From positions 3,720,001 through 3,784,000 of the forward strand of contig PZJY01000001.1 of assembly GCA_031472005.1 (NCBI GenBank): a stretch of 64,000 bases of DNA, given 5' to 3'. Under the pieces are notes generated by a model. It saw only the letters and a list, made by a program, of their open reading frames with translations, ran no database searches and was not told the DNA's origin. The translations under genes were made by a program, and so were the position numbers. Source of the DNA: Tetracladium setigerum (Eukaryota > Ascomycota > Leotiomycetes > Helotiales). This document shows positions 1-10,629 of this stretch, in pieces. Each line of letters opens with the position of its first letter. Position 1 is the stretch's first letter.

Positions 1-149
1 ATCCCACGAGAGATGATGCTGGAGCAAAATTATACCCCGATCTTCAAACGAAATAAGCACAGAGCCTCGAGCGGAAGGCTTTGGAGCTCTTCACCAGCTA
101 GGTTCTTTTGTTAGGTAACTGTGGGAGGAAGACTGGACCCAATGTCACT

Positions 150-2874
150 ATGCCACGACCAAAGAAAGCTGGAGCGCCTGAGCCAAAGAGAAGGAGTCGG
201 AATGGATGCTGGTAAGTATCTGTGATTTAATCCTGGAGCCTAGCCTAAAATGTGCCCAAATACCATTTACTAAATACAAGGACAGGCCTTGCAAAACGCG
301 AAAGGTAAAATGCGACGAGGCTCGGCCTTCGTGCGTAAACTGCCAGAAGCAGAACGAAGTTTGCGATTACAGCATCCGTTTGAACTGGGAAGGTAGGGGA
401 AAGAAGAAGACGGACTCGACAGTAGGCTTCGGCCAAATCAATCTTTCGTCAGATACCACAAATATCGCGAGGACTGAGGACGAGGCTGGAGGTACGATGA
501 TTACACCTTCTATGTCGACATTTTCGTTCCAATCCGAAATGTCTATTGCAAATTCACAAGCCGACGGCTTTCCCGAAATCGAGATTTCTCAACCCCGCAA
601 TGCGGAGTTGCAAAACGTTTCGATGTCGGTCCAACCGAGACAGTCCTCTGGTATGGGGATGATAGATCCTTCTCTGTTGCCTCTTGATTCTATACGACCA
701 TATTCCTATTTGCCTGAACAACAAGAGAGTTATGAACGGTACGGATCACAGGCTCCCGATTCACAACCACCTATCCAGCCTTTCCAAGTCTCAAGATTGC
801 GCCAGGTGCAAGGAGAATTGATCAGTGCCGATTCGGAGCACAGGAATCATAACATGAGTACATTTTCAGCACGAAATTCTAGTCTCTCCAGCCTAGATAG
901 TCCTACCTCGGCCCCGCCGCTCTTCAACGACGACACAGCAAATGAAATGAATGTCAATAGACCCCACAAGAGGGCACGCTATGAGTCAAGCAGGGAAGGC
1001 AGCCCTTCGTCTCACACGGACATGCCTCCTCCAAATGGTCCTACATCAGCCGCTTATTCCCCTTTAACGCGGAATATCAAACGTCTCCTAGCAATATCCC
1101 TTACCAGATGAACACATCCAGCGCTCCCCTTACGCCAGCCTCAAGCTATAGCGATGATGGCCATAGATCATATCTCCCTAAGCTGTTGTCCTCTGGATCA
1201 CAGGAGTCTCCGGACCTACGCAGATTGTCGGTAAACTCACTGCTTACTGGACCACCAGGATACCACTATCCTGCTGACCAGTCCAGCACACCAAGAAGCA
1301 ATCCAGAACCGAATGAGTGGTCTATACAGTATCGGGATATCTACACGGACACTACCACTTACGGGGTTGATCGCGGAATTAAGGATCTTGACATTGGCAA
1401 GAACGACGATGCAAATGCGATATCTGGGTCGTCTCCCTTGAGCATGAAAGATCATTTGGACTATGTTCTTGATGAAGAAGGTTCTGAGAACCCAATTGAA
1501 TTTGGATTTGGTATGAAATCAAATAGTCCAGCAATTGAAAATGCCGGATATTATGACAAGCCCGTAACAATATCCATTCCAAAATTGCTCGAACCGCTTC
1601 CGGACAAGCTTCTTGAGAACCCCATGAATCTTCTTGTGAGTACACTATACCTCTTGTGAAGCAACTTCGCTAATTTTCCGCAGTACTTCGTATGTGCAAT
1701 CTCTGCACCTCGTTTGTTTTACTAACAATTGTAGCATCATTTCATCAACCATACGGCTGGGGCTTTAGTCCCCCACAATTGCTCTTCAAACCCTTTCAAA
1801 CTTATCCTTCCTCAAATGGCCGTTCGAGACGACAATCTTCTCAATCTTCTTCTCGCTTACTCTGCATCTCACAGAGCGAGACTTCTTCGGCAACCTGAGC
1901 CAGCAACTCGCATCGCCTTGTGGGTCACAGGTATATTTTCTAATCTCAGAGATGCTCTTGATGATCCGAGCGGGATCATTTCCAACGTGAATCTCGCTAC
2001 TGCTATCATGCTTGCGTCGCTCGAGATCATTTCTCCCAAAGCTTTTGGAGTTGCAATTCCTTGGCAGCAACATCTAGGCACTGCTCGGCAAATGATTACT
2101 GCCCGAGGTGGGCCTCTCCGAATGAAAACTGCTTCTCGTGGGGATAAAGTTGCCTCGTTTCTGTGGAGCTGGTTCTCATATCTTGATCTCATCGGGAGTC
2201 TGAGCGGTGGCAAGTCCACTGCGGGATGGGTCCTAGATGACGACTTCGAGGATGAAAATGACTATGACATAGATTGCATCTTGGGGTTTACAACCAAATG
2301 TAATCGTCTCTTGGCCAAAATCGCGGAGCTCGCCAGGGTCTGTGACATTGAACGAGCAAACAAGGACGAAGCTGATCCGTCTGAGTGGAAACCCTCGGAA
2401 GACACTTCTTCGCGTGCCGAAAAGCTAGTTGTCGATTTGACGGAATCACTCTCTCGACCTGCAAGACCTTGCACGCACCTCCAGTCCTCAGGAGAGGCAG
2501 CTTATCACTGGGACAGTCTTGAAATGTCTGCAACAAATGAAGCTTTCCACTATGCTGGACTCGTTCACCTTCACCGAAGAATACTTGGAAAGAGTTCTCA
2601 TCACTCTGATGTTCAGAGTGCTGTGAGCGAAATCTTCGGCGCCCTTTACAAGGTCCGAAAGGGAAGCAGTGCTGAAGCTTGCCTGTTGTTCCCGATGTTC
2701 ACTGCTGGCTGTGACTGCTATGATGACAAGCAACGTGCGATTATTCTGGAGAGGATCACGTCAATTGAGCGGACCGGAATGACGCAAATTCACCAAGCTC
2801 GGAAACTGATGGAGAGAGCTTGGGAGACTGGAAAGCCTTGGGAGACTCTGGCTGCCGGGGAATTTTTCGGATGA
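150..2874 (+). CDS. Zn2Cys6 fungal transcription factor with fungal_trans_2 domain
   Basis: Predicted nuclear DNA-binding regulator. The N-terminal basic stretch (MPRPKKAGAPEPKRRSR) runs into a binuclear zinc cluster, whose six cysteines appear once the first intron (212-285) is removed: CWPCKTRKVKCDE then PSCVNCQKQNEVCDY. A long Ser/Pro/Gln-rich linker follows. The C-terminal half matches the fungal_trans_2 (DUF3468) type, with the hallmark YFHHFINHTA and a MAVRDDNLLNLLLAYSASHR helix. Exons as I read them: 150-211, 286-1635, a 6-nt exon 1684-1689, and 1735-2874, giving about 852 residues. Oddity: the frame changes at about 1063-1065; one extra T in the TTT run would restore it (alternatively a 41-nt intron 1009-1049). 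Family assignment is firm; target genes are unknown. Confidence 0.88.
1684..1689 (+). other. 6-nt micro-exon (codes Tyr-Phe)
   Basis: Between intron 1636-1683 (GTGAGT...CGCAG, 48 nt) and intron 1690-1734 (GTATGT...CTAAC...TTGTAG, 45 nt) only TACTTC remains. Both junctions are phase 0. Joining it gives NLLYFHHFINHTA, the expected domain motif, so the micro-exon is supported by protein logic as well as by splice signals. Confidence 0.8.
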
Positions 2875-4535
2875 TCAACCCTTCCGCTGTTACAACACGT
2901 GAGCGAGGAATGGCACAAGTCCCAAGATTCGATGATTAAAACCGCTTCGTCCTGAGCATGACGAAAAAGGCTCGACTGTTCGTTGACTTTCTGTTATGAG
3001 ATTGAAAGGGCACAAGAAAGGAGCACAAAATATTTGTGCTCCTGGAGTCGGGGGTCTATGCAGCTCCCCTTTCGTTTTGAGTTTCTCATCGGTTAAAGCC
3101 GTTGATTCCCCAAAACAATGTCTAGTCTGTGTAACACTTCTGGCGTACCACCCGAGTGGGGACTTTTCTGAAGGAGATAAGCGTGATAGTAAGCCTGGCA
3201 TCATTAGCCAGTGACTTTGCTCCGAAGCCAGCGTGTCGAACTCGGTCGACGAAGTCCCATTTGGAAATTTCCTTTGGCCTCTTCCAATGCAACACTCTTG
3301 TGGAAGTCCGGAGAGCCCCTTCGCCTTGGCAATTCGTCATAATAGCATTGTTATTATGATTATAACAATGCTATTATGATTAATTGCCAAGGCGAAGGGG
3401 CTCCGAATGGACGGGTGTACGTACTCCGATTCCGCCTTCTCGCTGAATATCCAGAGCTAATATTTTGCCGCAATAGTTGGATGGTCACGTCTTGCTTTAA
3501 GACCCACCCGATCAACCTCTTTGCTTCTAGGTATGTATACGTCGCCTGCTCACCTTCGGATCACCTAAATCACGCTAAATTATTTTGCCGGTCACTAACT
3601 AAGTTGCTGGCAGTCTAACGATCCGCAAATGAAGGGGCTCTAGGTACTTCATGAATCGAGAAGTCGAAAGCCTAGCCTTTGCCCCCTCACGAATCCTGTC
3701 GGGCTGACAAGATTCCGAAAAACCAGCTGTCACAACGCGGACAATCTTCGATTTGTGACCGCACGATATCCGTTTACAGAGTTTTGGACGTCTTGTGCTG
3801 GTCAATCCCAGAATGCGTACTTAGATTCTGTCAATATCTAGGTATGCTACTTCCTTTCAGCTTCTCTGATGGTTAGATTCAAAAGTTGACCTGCAGGCAG
3901 CATGCGTTCCCCAAGGGGGTAAGAAATTCGCAGCAAATCTGTGTGATTTTGTTGTAGCTTAGCCAAGTCACTCTCTCCCTCTATCGACAAAAAGAAAAAG
4001 AGACCGAGATCAAGGGAAATGGAAAGTTGGGGCCAGATCTAGCTTCAACCTCTGTTCTTCAATTGATAGACAAAGTTTTTTGACAAGTAGGAGTGCTGGG
4101 TCGTTTTGCGCATGGACGTTTGCGTACCTATTGTCATGAGTGCAGGTGTAGATACTATTGTCTGTAAATGGCTGAGAATTAAATGACACGGTCTTGCTCC
4201 TCAATCATGCGTATTTCCGTTCTTTTCAAGGGGAGTGAATGGATGCTCAGGTTTGGACGGAATCCTTCTGAGAAGTCAACTTGAGTGGGTTGAGTCGAAC
4301 CTTCCTGTCAGGTCACACGTCGCGATGTTTGGGCATTCGAGATCTGGCAGAAGAGTTTGTCCATCTCGAATTCTTAAAGATTAGGATGCGACTTCAGCAG
4401 ATCTTACCCAATTTAGGAGAAATTGACATATTTCAAGTTGTAAAACACTTTGGAAGTTCTCCACAACACCATGGGAAAGCAGAGATAATAAGAAAACCTT
4501 TGAAAAGAGGAAATATTACAAGTTTCCCACGTGTT
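2875..4535. other. Gene-free 1.66 kb with foldback element
   Basis: No frame here shows a recognisable domain or convincing splice structure. It holds the palindrome at 3313-3403, three copies of CTAGGTA (3527, 3640, 3838), and the 3' flanks of the transcription factor and the ligase. It could be the remnant of a small non-autonomous element, but I see no transposase. Confidence 0.6.
3313..3403. repeat. 91-bp foldback palindrome (42-bp arms, 7-nt loop)
   Basis: Left arm 3313-3354 (begins GAGCCCCTTCGCCTTGGC) and right arm 3362-3403 are inverted copies matching at 40 of 42 positions. The mismatches are the CG at 3335-3336 opposite TT. The loop is TATGATT. Such a near-perfect hairpin is typical of MITE/foldback elements, but no target-site duplication is obvious and no second copy was noticed in the window. 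Confidence 0.9.
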
Positions 4536-6722
4536 CTACAGCTTCGCCTTCTCCCCTTTCTTATCTGCCTCCAAAGCCTGTGCCTTCAACACCCTTCTCA
4601 AAATCTTCCCACTGGCACTCTTTGGGATCTCATCCACAAATTTTACACCTCCTCTTAGCTTCTTATGGCTAGCAACTTTCTGCGCCAACCAATCTTGGAT
4701 CTCCTTCTCTTTGCCCTTGCCAGCTTGCACCCCTTTCTTTGGGACTACATAAGCTCTTGGGACCTCCGTTGCTTGTTCTTTGTCATCGATTCCGATGACG
4801 GCAACATCATCGATGTCAGGGTGGCCGATAAGATATCCTTCCAGCTCAGCTGGAGGAACTTGGAAGCCCTTGTATTTGATAAGTTCCTTTACTCGGTCGG
4901 TGATGAAGAAGTTTCCTTCGCCGTCTTGGTGTCCTAAGAGTGAAATTTAAGGTTAGCTTTCCGACATCAGAAATAAGAAACATATCGTGGTACCTCCCCA
5001 AATAGTTTATCTTAACAGAACAGAACTAAGAGACTCAGACTTACCGACATCGCCAGTCTTGAAATAACCATCTTCAGTCAGAGCGTTCTTTGTCCCCACC
5101 TCATTGTTGAGATAACCAAGGAAAACATTAGGTCCTGCAATCCACAATTCTCCCGTCTCGCCAGCCGCGACCTCGGTTCCATCTTCGGACATATACTTCG
5201 CCGTTTGATTTGGCAATAATAGTCCTACGGACCCAATTGTTTTATTCCAGTCTTCCCACGGCTGGGTATGGGTCGTTGGCGAGGTTTCAGACAGGCCATA
5301 GCCTTGCTTCACAGGAACCTTGAGACGTTTGTATACTGCATCTACAAGATCTTTCGTTAATGGTGCAGCGCCGGAATTCATCTAGACGGAGGTCAGTGTG
5401 TGTGTTTTTTAGAATCCAGAAGGGGGTACAGTAACGAAGACCTTCAACGATCATTCACTCGCAGAAGGTTGGGAAGGATCAAAAAGGATATGAAGAGATA
5501 AGCCTACCATTCGAAGAGACGAAAGGTCATAGTTTGAGACAACAGGATGCTTAGCAAGCAGTAAAATAACTGGAGGGACTGCATAGGCGAATGTGATTTC
5601 TGTGAGAGAATGAGTCAGCATCTTCGGGACAGTAACGGCATGAGAAGAAAATGTATCTTGAATATCGGCGTCTTACTATGATCCTGCACAATTTGGCAGT
5701 ACTTTTCAAGATCAAATTTAGTCATCACAACGAGCTCTAAACCCTTGTAGAGGGATGCATGAAGCAGGCAGGTAAGTCCCTGTAACAAATGTTAGCCTGC
5801 AAATAGATAACCGATGCTGGACAATAAGCTTACATAGATATGAAAGAATGGCAAGAAGCCAAGAAGTCTGTCTCCCTTGCCGTCCGCTCCTCCATTCCAG
5901 GTCAGCTGTGCTTCTCCAGCGCCCAGCATCAAGATATTAGAAACGATATTTCGATGTCTAATAATGTAAGCGTCCTGTTCAAGTCAATGGATGGAGAGCC
6001 CTACGAGAGGATAACACCCTTTGGAGTCCCTGTAGTTCCGGAGCTGTAAGGATAAAATGCAGGATCTTTCCAGGGATCAATCTTCGCCTTGCGAAATCTG
6101 GAAGTTCCAGAAATATTCCTCAAGGACGTAAAATGCTTGAACTGGTTCGACGAGTCCCGCTCATCTCCAATGAGGACAATTCTATCATCCTCAATTCCTG
6201 CCAATTTGCAAGCTTTCTGAGCCACCTCCAAAAGGACCTTTTGTGTAACCAAGCCCTTTGCACCAGAGTCCTTGAGCTGGAATGCCAATTCCTCGACCGT
6301 GTAGCCAGGATTCGCTGGTGAAATGATGCCTCCAGTCCTGTAGCTAATTAGAGCACTGCTCAGTGACATTGATCCGAAGTATGCAAGCTTACCATAGTGT
6401 TCCCCAAGTCACAATCGGTGTATCAATAGAATTCGGCGTAAAGAGTGCCAGCACATCTCCCTTCTTCCACTCCCAAACGGCTTTCAATCCTTTCGCAAAA
6501 TCGAGCGACGCGCTGCGAACCTGACCGTAGGTATAGGTGCGTTTCGTCTCCGCGTCGACAAATATCACTGAAGATTGTCAGTCCATCTGAGCAAACACAT
6601 TGCGATGGATGGAGCAGTATACCTTTGTCGTCAGGGTACTCGCGATTCTTATTCTCGAATAGGAAAGTAAAGATATCGACATTAGGGATGTCGATATCTA
6701 CGTAGGTAGATTTGGTAGGCAT
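4536..6722 (-). CDS. Peroxisomal acyl-CoA / 4-coumarate-CoA ligase-like AMP-binding enzyme
   Basis: Adenylate-forming ligase expected to activate a carboxylic acid to its CoA thioester via an acyl-AMP. The assembled protein (553 residues, no frame break) carries the AMP-binding P-loop YPYSSGTTGTPKGV, GYGLSETSPTTH, the GELWIAGPNVFLGY region, the TGDVG motif with the hinge ITDRVKELIKYKGFQV, and the C-terminal catalytic-lysine region PKSASGKILRR. It ends in AKL, a PTS1-type peroxisomal signal. Eight exons: 6722-6623, 6567-6393, 6337-6005, 5957-5834, 5779-5677, 5599-5508, 5381-5045, 4933-4536. Another 5' intron (about 6820 to 6743) seems to lie in the leader. Fatty, aromatic or secondary-metabolite acids are all possible substrates; I cannot tell which. 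Confidence 0.9.
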
Positions 6723-6771
6723 TGCGTGAGATTCAATCCAACCTGTAATCAAGTTAGGTAGTTAGTGACGG

Positions 6772-6945
6772 CTAGAATCGCTTCAATTTGTTGAGGTGCT
6801 GCATCTGCTTGAGTAGAAGGGGGCTTACAATGAGTAGGAACACGTAGATGTCGAAGTCAGGGACCCAGATAATGTAGAGAGGAAGAGTGTATGCGACGAG
6901 CGAGCAGAGAAAGATCCCCGAGAGAACGTTGAAAGTCTGGCTCAT
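6772..6945 (-). CDS. 57-codon hydrophobic small open frame upstream of the ligase
   Basis: ATG at 6945 opens a 57-codon frame ending in TAG at 6772-6774. It begins MSQTFNVLSGIFLCSLVAY, has two hydrophobic stretches (around residues 8-27 and 33-44) and a basic end (KQMQHLNKLKRF). I recognise no family. GTAAGC at about 6820 and an acceptor at about 6743 suggest the ligase transcript splices through it, leaving a 39-codon out-of-frame upstream frame. So it may be a uORF in the ligase leader, a separate micro-protein gene, or chance. Confidence 0.35.
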   Translation of the reverse strand: MSQTFNVLSGIFLCSLVAYTLPLYIIWVPDFDIYVFLLIVSPLLLKQMQHLNKLKRF

Positions 6946-7393
6946 GTTGGAAAGGGCATGGAGGTACAGTCTGGATGGCTAGTGGCTTAATTGGGGGAGG
7001 CGGCGGTCATTGCCGTGCAAGATGGGGTTGTTTCTGGGGTAGCGAAGCCGACACCGAGGTCTGGAGTATTGTTGATCCGGTTCCGACGACCTCATCTTCA
7101 TGTTGGGAGTTGCAGTGTAAAAGAGTTGAAGATATAAACAAGCATTGTTTACCCCAGATAAGATATCTTCTGGAATCTCGGTTAATACGCGAGTTCGGTT
7201 CAGTTCAGACTTGATTACGTGGGGAATGGACGTGGACCACCGAGGTAGGTAAGACCTACATACAGTGAGTGCTATAGTTGAAGTCGATTGTTCTGCCAAG
7301 CAAAGTAGCAGCAACATCATCAAAGCCCATCCGCCTCCAACAATTTTATTATTGTTATTCCCTTGAAGTTCCATTTCTCTTCACAACACAAAC
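6946..7393. promoter_or_regulatory. Divergent intergenic region, ligase / ATP11
   Basis: 448 bp between the small frame on the minus strand and the ATP11 start on the plus strand; it must hold both promoters. No specific operator is recognisable. Frames crossing it are short and lack domain signatures. Confidence 0.5.
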
Positions 7394-8402
7394 ATGGCAA
7401 CCTTTAGATTACCAGTGCTACGGCACATTGCATCTGGTGCAGCTCCCTCCTTACGATTAACACAACGACGATGGGCACAGGTGCACGACCTACAATTCCT
7501 AGCCCGGCATCAATCCAATCGAGTACTCGACAAATACAAGGAGAAGCTCGACAGAAAAGCAAAAGAGTTCGCAAACCCTCCAAGATCCCGAATCCTCTCT
7601 GAGTTATCACTAACACTCACTCTCTCAAAAGGGAAGGCCTCCGCGATGCCACCGAGCTAAAAGAAGCCTACAAAGATAAAATCGACCTTCTCAAAAAGAA
7701 AGCCTCAATCCCCCTCCCACCGCCGCCGCCAAACCTCTCCCACCAAATCCCTCCCTTCCATCATCCAAATCCAACGCAGAATCACCTTCTCCCTTTCCAC
7801 CCGCACCACCAGCCCCTCAAATCCCCAAGGAAAAATCCAATCCAGGCATCAAAACTCTCTCCTCCTACCTCGACATCGAAAAAGCGCGCTCCCTCCCCTC
7901 CAAAGAACTCGAAGCCATCTGGCGCCTCCGCCACGTCAATGACGCCCAATCCCTCTGCGCCGTCATCCCACTAGACGTCTACAAAACGCTTGAGGCCACC
8001 GCGAAGAAACATCCTCATTTCATACTGCCCCTGCCAAAGGAGGAACATGGCGCCGAGATACATTTCTTGCAGTGGACCTTCCCGGCTGAGAATACGGTGA
8101 CGGTGTTATTTACGCATCTGGCGGAGTTTAAGTTGAGGGGCGAGTTTAGTACGCCTCATACGACTATTACGCATCATTTGGAGTTGGCGGAGGAGAATGG
8201 GCTGGTGTTGTTGCAGGGGCAGGTTATGGAGGGGAGGGGGGTTAGTGTGGATGAGGCGAAGTGGTTGTTGATATGTTTGCAGAAGTTTTATGGCGTGCAG
8301 GGGGATAAGGTCGAGAGGAAGAGGTTGTTGGAGATGTTTAAGAATGGAGATGCGAATTTTAAGGTGGAGGATTTGTTGGAAGAGGCGGAGAAGGCTGTAT
8401 AG
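7394..8402 (+). CDS. ATP11: Mitochondrial F1-ATPase assembly chaperone Atp11
   Basis: Matrix chaperone that binds unassembled F1 beta subunit during ATP synthase biogenesis. The N-terminus is a mitochondrial presequence (MATFRLPVLRHIASGAAPSL...TQRRWAQVHD), then RVLDKYKEKLDRKAKEEGL, a Pro-rich linker, and the ATP11 core (GIKTLSSYLDIEKA...HFLQWTFP...FTHLAEFKLRGEF, ending FKVEDLLEEAEKAV). Intron 7567-7631 (GT...CTAAC...AAAAG) joins KAKE to EGL. Oddity: between 7633 and 7845 the frame must shift and there is no GT to make an intron. One more C in the CCCCC run at 7710-7714 restores a 314-residue protein. Since the C-terminal core stays well conserved, I read the break as a sequence error. Convergent with the BTB gene. 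Confidence 0.88.
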
Positions 8403-8682
8403 ATATTGTAAAGATACTCCGAGTGGTGGGTTTGGTAGATACATGTATAATGTCGTACGATAGAGGTTTTGGTAAGAATATAGATGTGTTACTATGATTT
8501 GCCTGATTAGCCAACAATCACGAGACATGTCTTGGTAACAGTTGATAATGGAGTTATTTCATATCAGCATTTATTGACTTCTTTGTGCATCATATCTTTA
8601 TGTACAATTTCCGAAGTACCCATGACATCCCATCGTCTTGACCCACACCCGAACTAGTTATACACAGAAGTTCGAAAGAGAT

Positions 8683-9764
8683 TCAACCCATGCAAAGCGA
8701 GAAAACATGACCTTCAAGACGAAGATGGCATTCATCGGCAAATGGAGTCTCATGATAAAGCTCGGTGACTGGGTCTTGAGAGTATGGTGCCCAACCATTA
8801 GGGTGAACATGAAACCAGCATGGCCAGTAACCATCACCAGAGCCCTCGAGAACAACCTCTGCAGCAGTTACACCTTCGAGACGTGGTTCAAAAACACCAT
8901 TGCGCTTTCGTGGGTCCTTTCGGGGCAACCTTGGGGCAAGCGAATGAGATCCTTCAAGATATCAGTCATGAAGTCACCTTCAGCCTTGAGAAGGCGCTGG
9001 AAATCTCCTTTATCGAGGTTGATGGAGCCCTTGAAGAAGGAGTAAGTCGTGGACTGGCAACAGAGCTTGCGCAACATGCTGCCTGGCTCGGTTTTGCGAT
9101 AGACGTTTTGAGTGAGACCGTACCTAAATAAGATTGTCAGATTTGATGAGAAGCTGACGAGCGAGGACCTTGGTAACTTACTCAGGGAAGCGATCGAAGA
9201 GAAGGAGACCATCTTGAATAGCGTCCATGGCCTTGTTGAGAAGATCAGGCTTTAGATGATACATCTCACCAAAGGCATAGAACTGGCAGAGCTGCTTGAT
9301 GCGTTTGGCCATCGTCTCTGGACTCATATTAGGAGTGACACCAGGAACCTGTCGGGAATACAGGACATCAATGAAGAAACCGAAGACCTCGTGTTGTACA
9401 TTGGTAAGGGTGTACGCATGCATCTGGTTGGGCTTTGAGGTGAAGATGCTGTATTCGGACAATTAGTGGCTGTGTATGGAAATAGGGTAGAGGACATGAT
9501 CATACCGAGCGAATTCCTTCGAGGCATCACACAAGAGGTTGTTATGGACGGTGAAGATCTTTCCTTCTGCACCGACGGCGACGGCGACGATGACAGATCC
9601 CATGATACTTGAAGCGTCGTTAGCAAAAGTCTCGTTGCATAATCGATCAGAGAGTGATGTTAAACATTACGTTGAACTTACTCGCTCATGAGAACATCAT
9701 CTGCACATTCCTCCTTCTTAACTGCAACCAAGGCGTTCTCTGTGTTACCGACTTCGATAGCCAT
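8683..9764 (-). CDS. BTB/POZ domain protein
   Basis: Start MAIEVGNTENALVAVKKEE. The second exon holds the BTB core signature (VGAEGKIFTVHNNLLCDAS-KEFAR), followed by helices such as VFGFFIDVLYSRQVPG and IKQLCQFYAFGEMYHL, as in fungal BTB proteins. Exons: 9764-9682, 9607-9506, 9448-9182, 9123-8683; introns 57-74 nt with good GTAAGT/GTATGA donors. In the last exon the frame breaks at GGGG 8922-8925 (plus strand). One added base joins DLIRLPQG to the downstream RKDPRKRNGVFEPRLEG segment and yields 297 residues; without it the protein stops early after VFLNHVSKV. Role unknown; BTB proteins commonly mediate dimerisation or Cul3 recruitment. Confidence 0.75.
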
Positions 9765-10629
9765 TTCGTTCGTTTGTTTGTGTATTTCTGGGGAAGAGAG
9801 GTTACGCTAGATGAAGAGTGGCATCAGAAAGATTGAGCCATGCGATACAGAGGGCGCGAAGAAGACGCGTTGGCTGAGAGAGAGGAGGAAGTCGGGTGAA
9901 CAAAACAAGTAGGAGTTCACACTTACACAAATCGCAAGAAGATTAGACAGACAGATATTGCTATCCAAGGTAAGGACTAATCAGAGATCAACAGCCGAAG
10001 CTCGCGGCCTTAAAACTTTGTGAGTGTGATGGTGCGTTGGCTCGAGAGGAAGTTGGAGTTGAGATGGTGATGTAAAATATATGGGTCTTGGCAGGTCTGT
10101 CAACAATCGGCTCTGGCAAAGGTGAAGTTCTGCTAGGCGGCGTTCAGGAAAAGAATTACTGGGTATGTAGGACAAATTCTTGTGCATTTTGGGTCTTTTG
10201 TGGCCTTCATCGTTCAAGGTCATTGTCATGAAAATCTCCTAGATCCAACTTTGATGGGGACCCAGGAGGTTTAGCGCCTATGTCTACCTTGTTTGGGAGT
10301 CACAAAAATACCAGACCAAAGGGATTGAATATCGCAGATATCTGTATTGCTAGGCTACGTCGTACCTTCAAGCATGGCCAGTAAATGGCGCCTGGATAGG
10401 AGTGTTTGCATTACATTTCCTTGATAGTATGGCATATTCAGGGCGAAGTATGCTGCTCCAGCTTGGCTTTCGCGCTCTTGGTGGAGAATGCATTGCAATT
10501 GTTGCAAATGACTTACATATCCATAAAATGATGATATCTTCCGACATAGAGGTAGAAATCCCTCTGTCTTTGGGTCCTCCGGAGAGTTGAGTGATGGTCC
10601 TTGAAAGACAAGCCTCTGACTTTCTGTCA
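9765..10629. other. Intergenic, no gene seen
   Basis: 865 bp upstream of the BTB gene and downstream of the THOC5-like gene, both on the minus strand. No domain-bearing frame, RNA gene or repeat recognised; likely the BTB promoter and the THOC5-like 3' UTR. Confidence 0.5.

Noticed and set aside
2890..4250. Degraded transposon coding sequence beside the palindrome
   Set aside because: Translations suggested transposase-like fragments only vaguely; no DDE, RT or HTH motif could be defended.
4283..4320. tRNA-like T-arm on the minus strand (GGTTCGACTC)
   Set aside because: Stem complementarity fails and no cloverleaf fits.
7567..7636. GC-AG or ultra-short intron in ATP11
   Set aside because: A canonical 65-nt GT-AG intron (7567-7631) gives the correct KAKEEGL junction, so no unusual intron is needed.
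8683..9764. BTB gene as a pseudogene
   Set aside because: A single same-sign homopolymer break with good frame conservation on both sides fits the window-wide error pattern.
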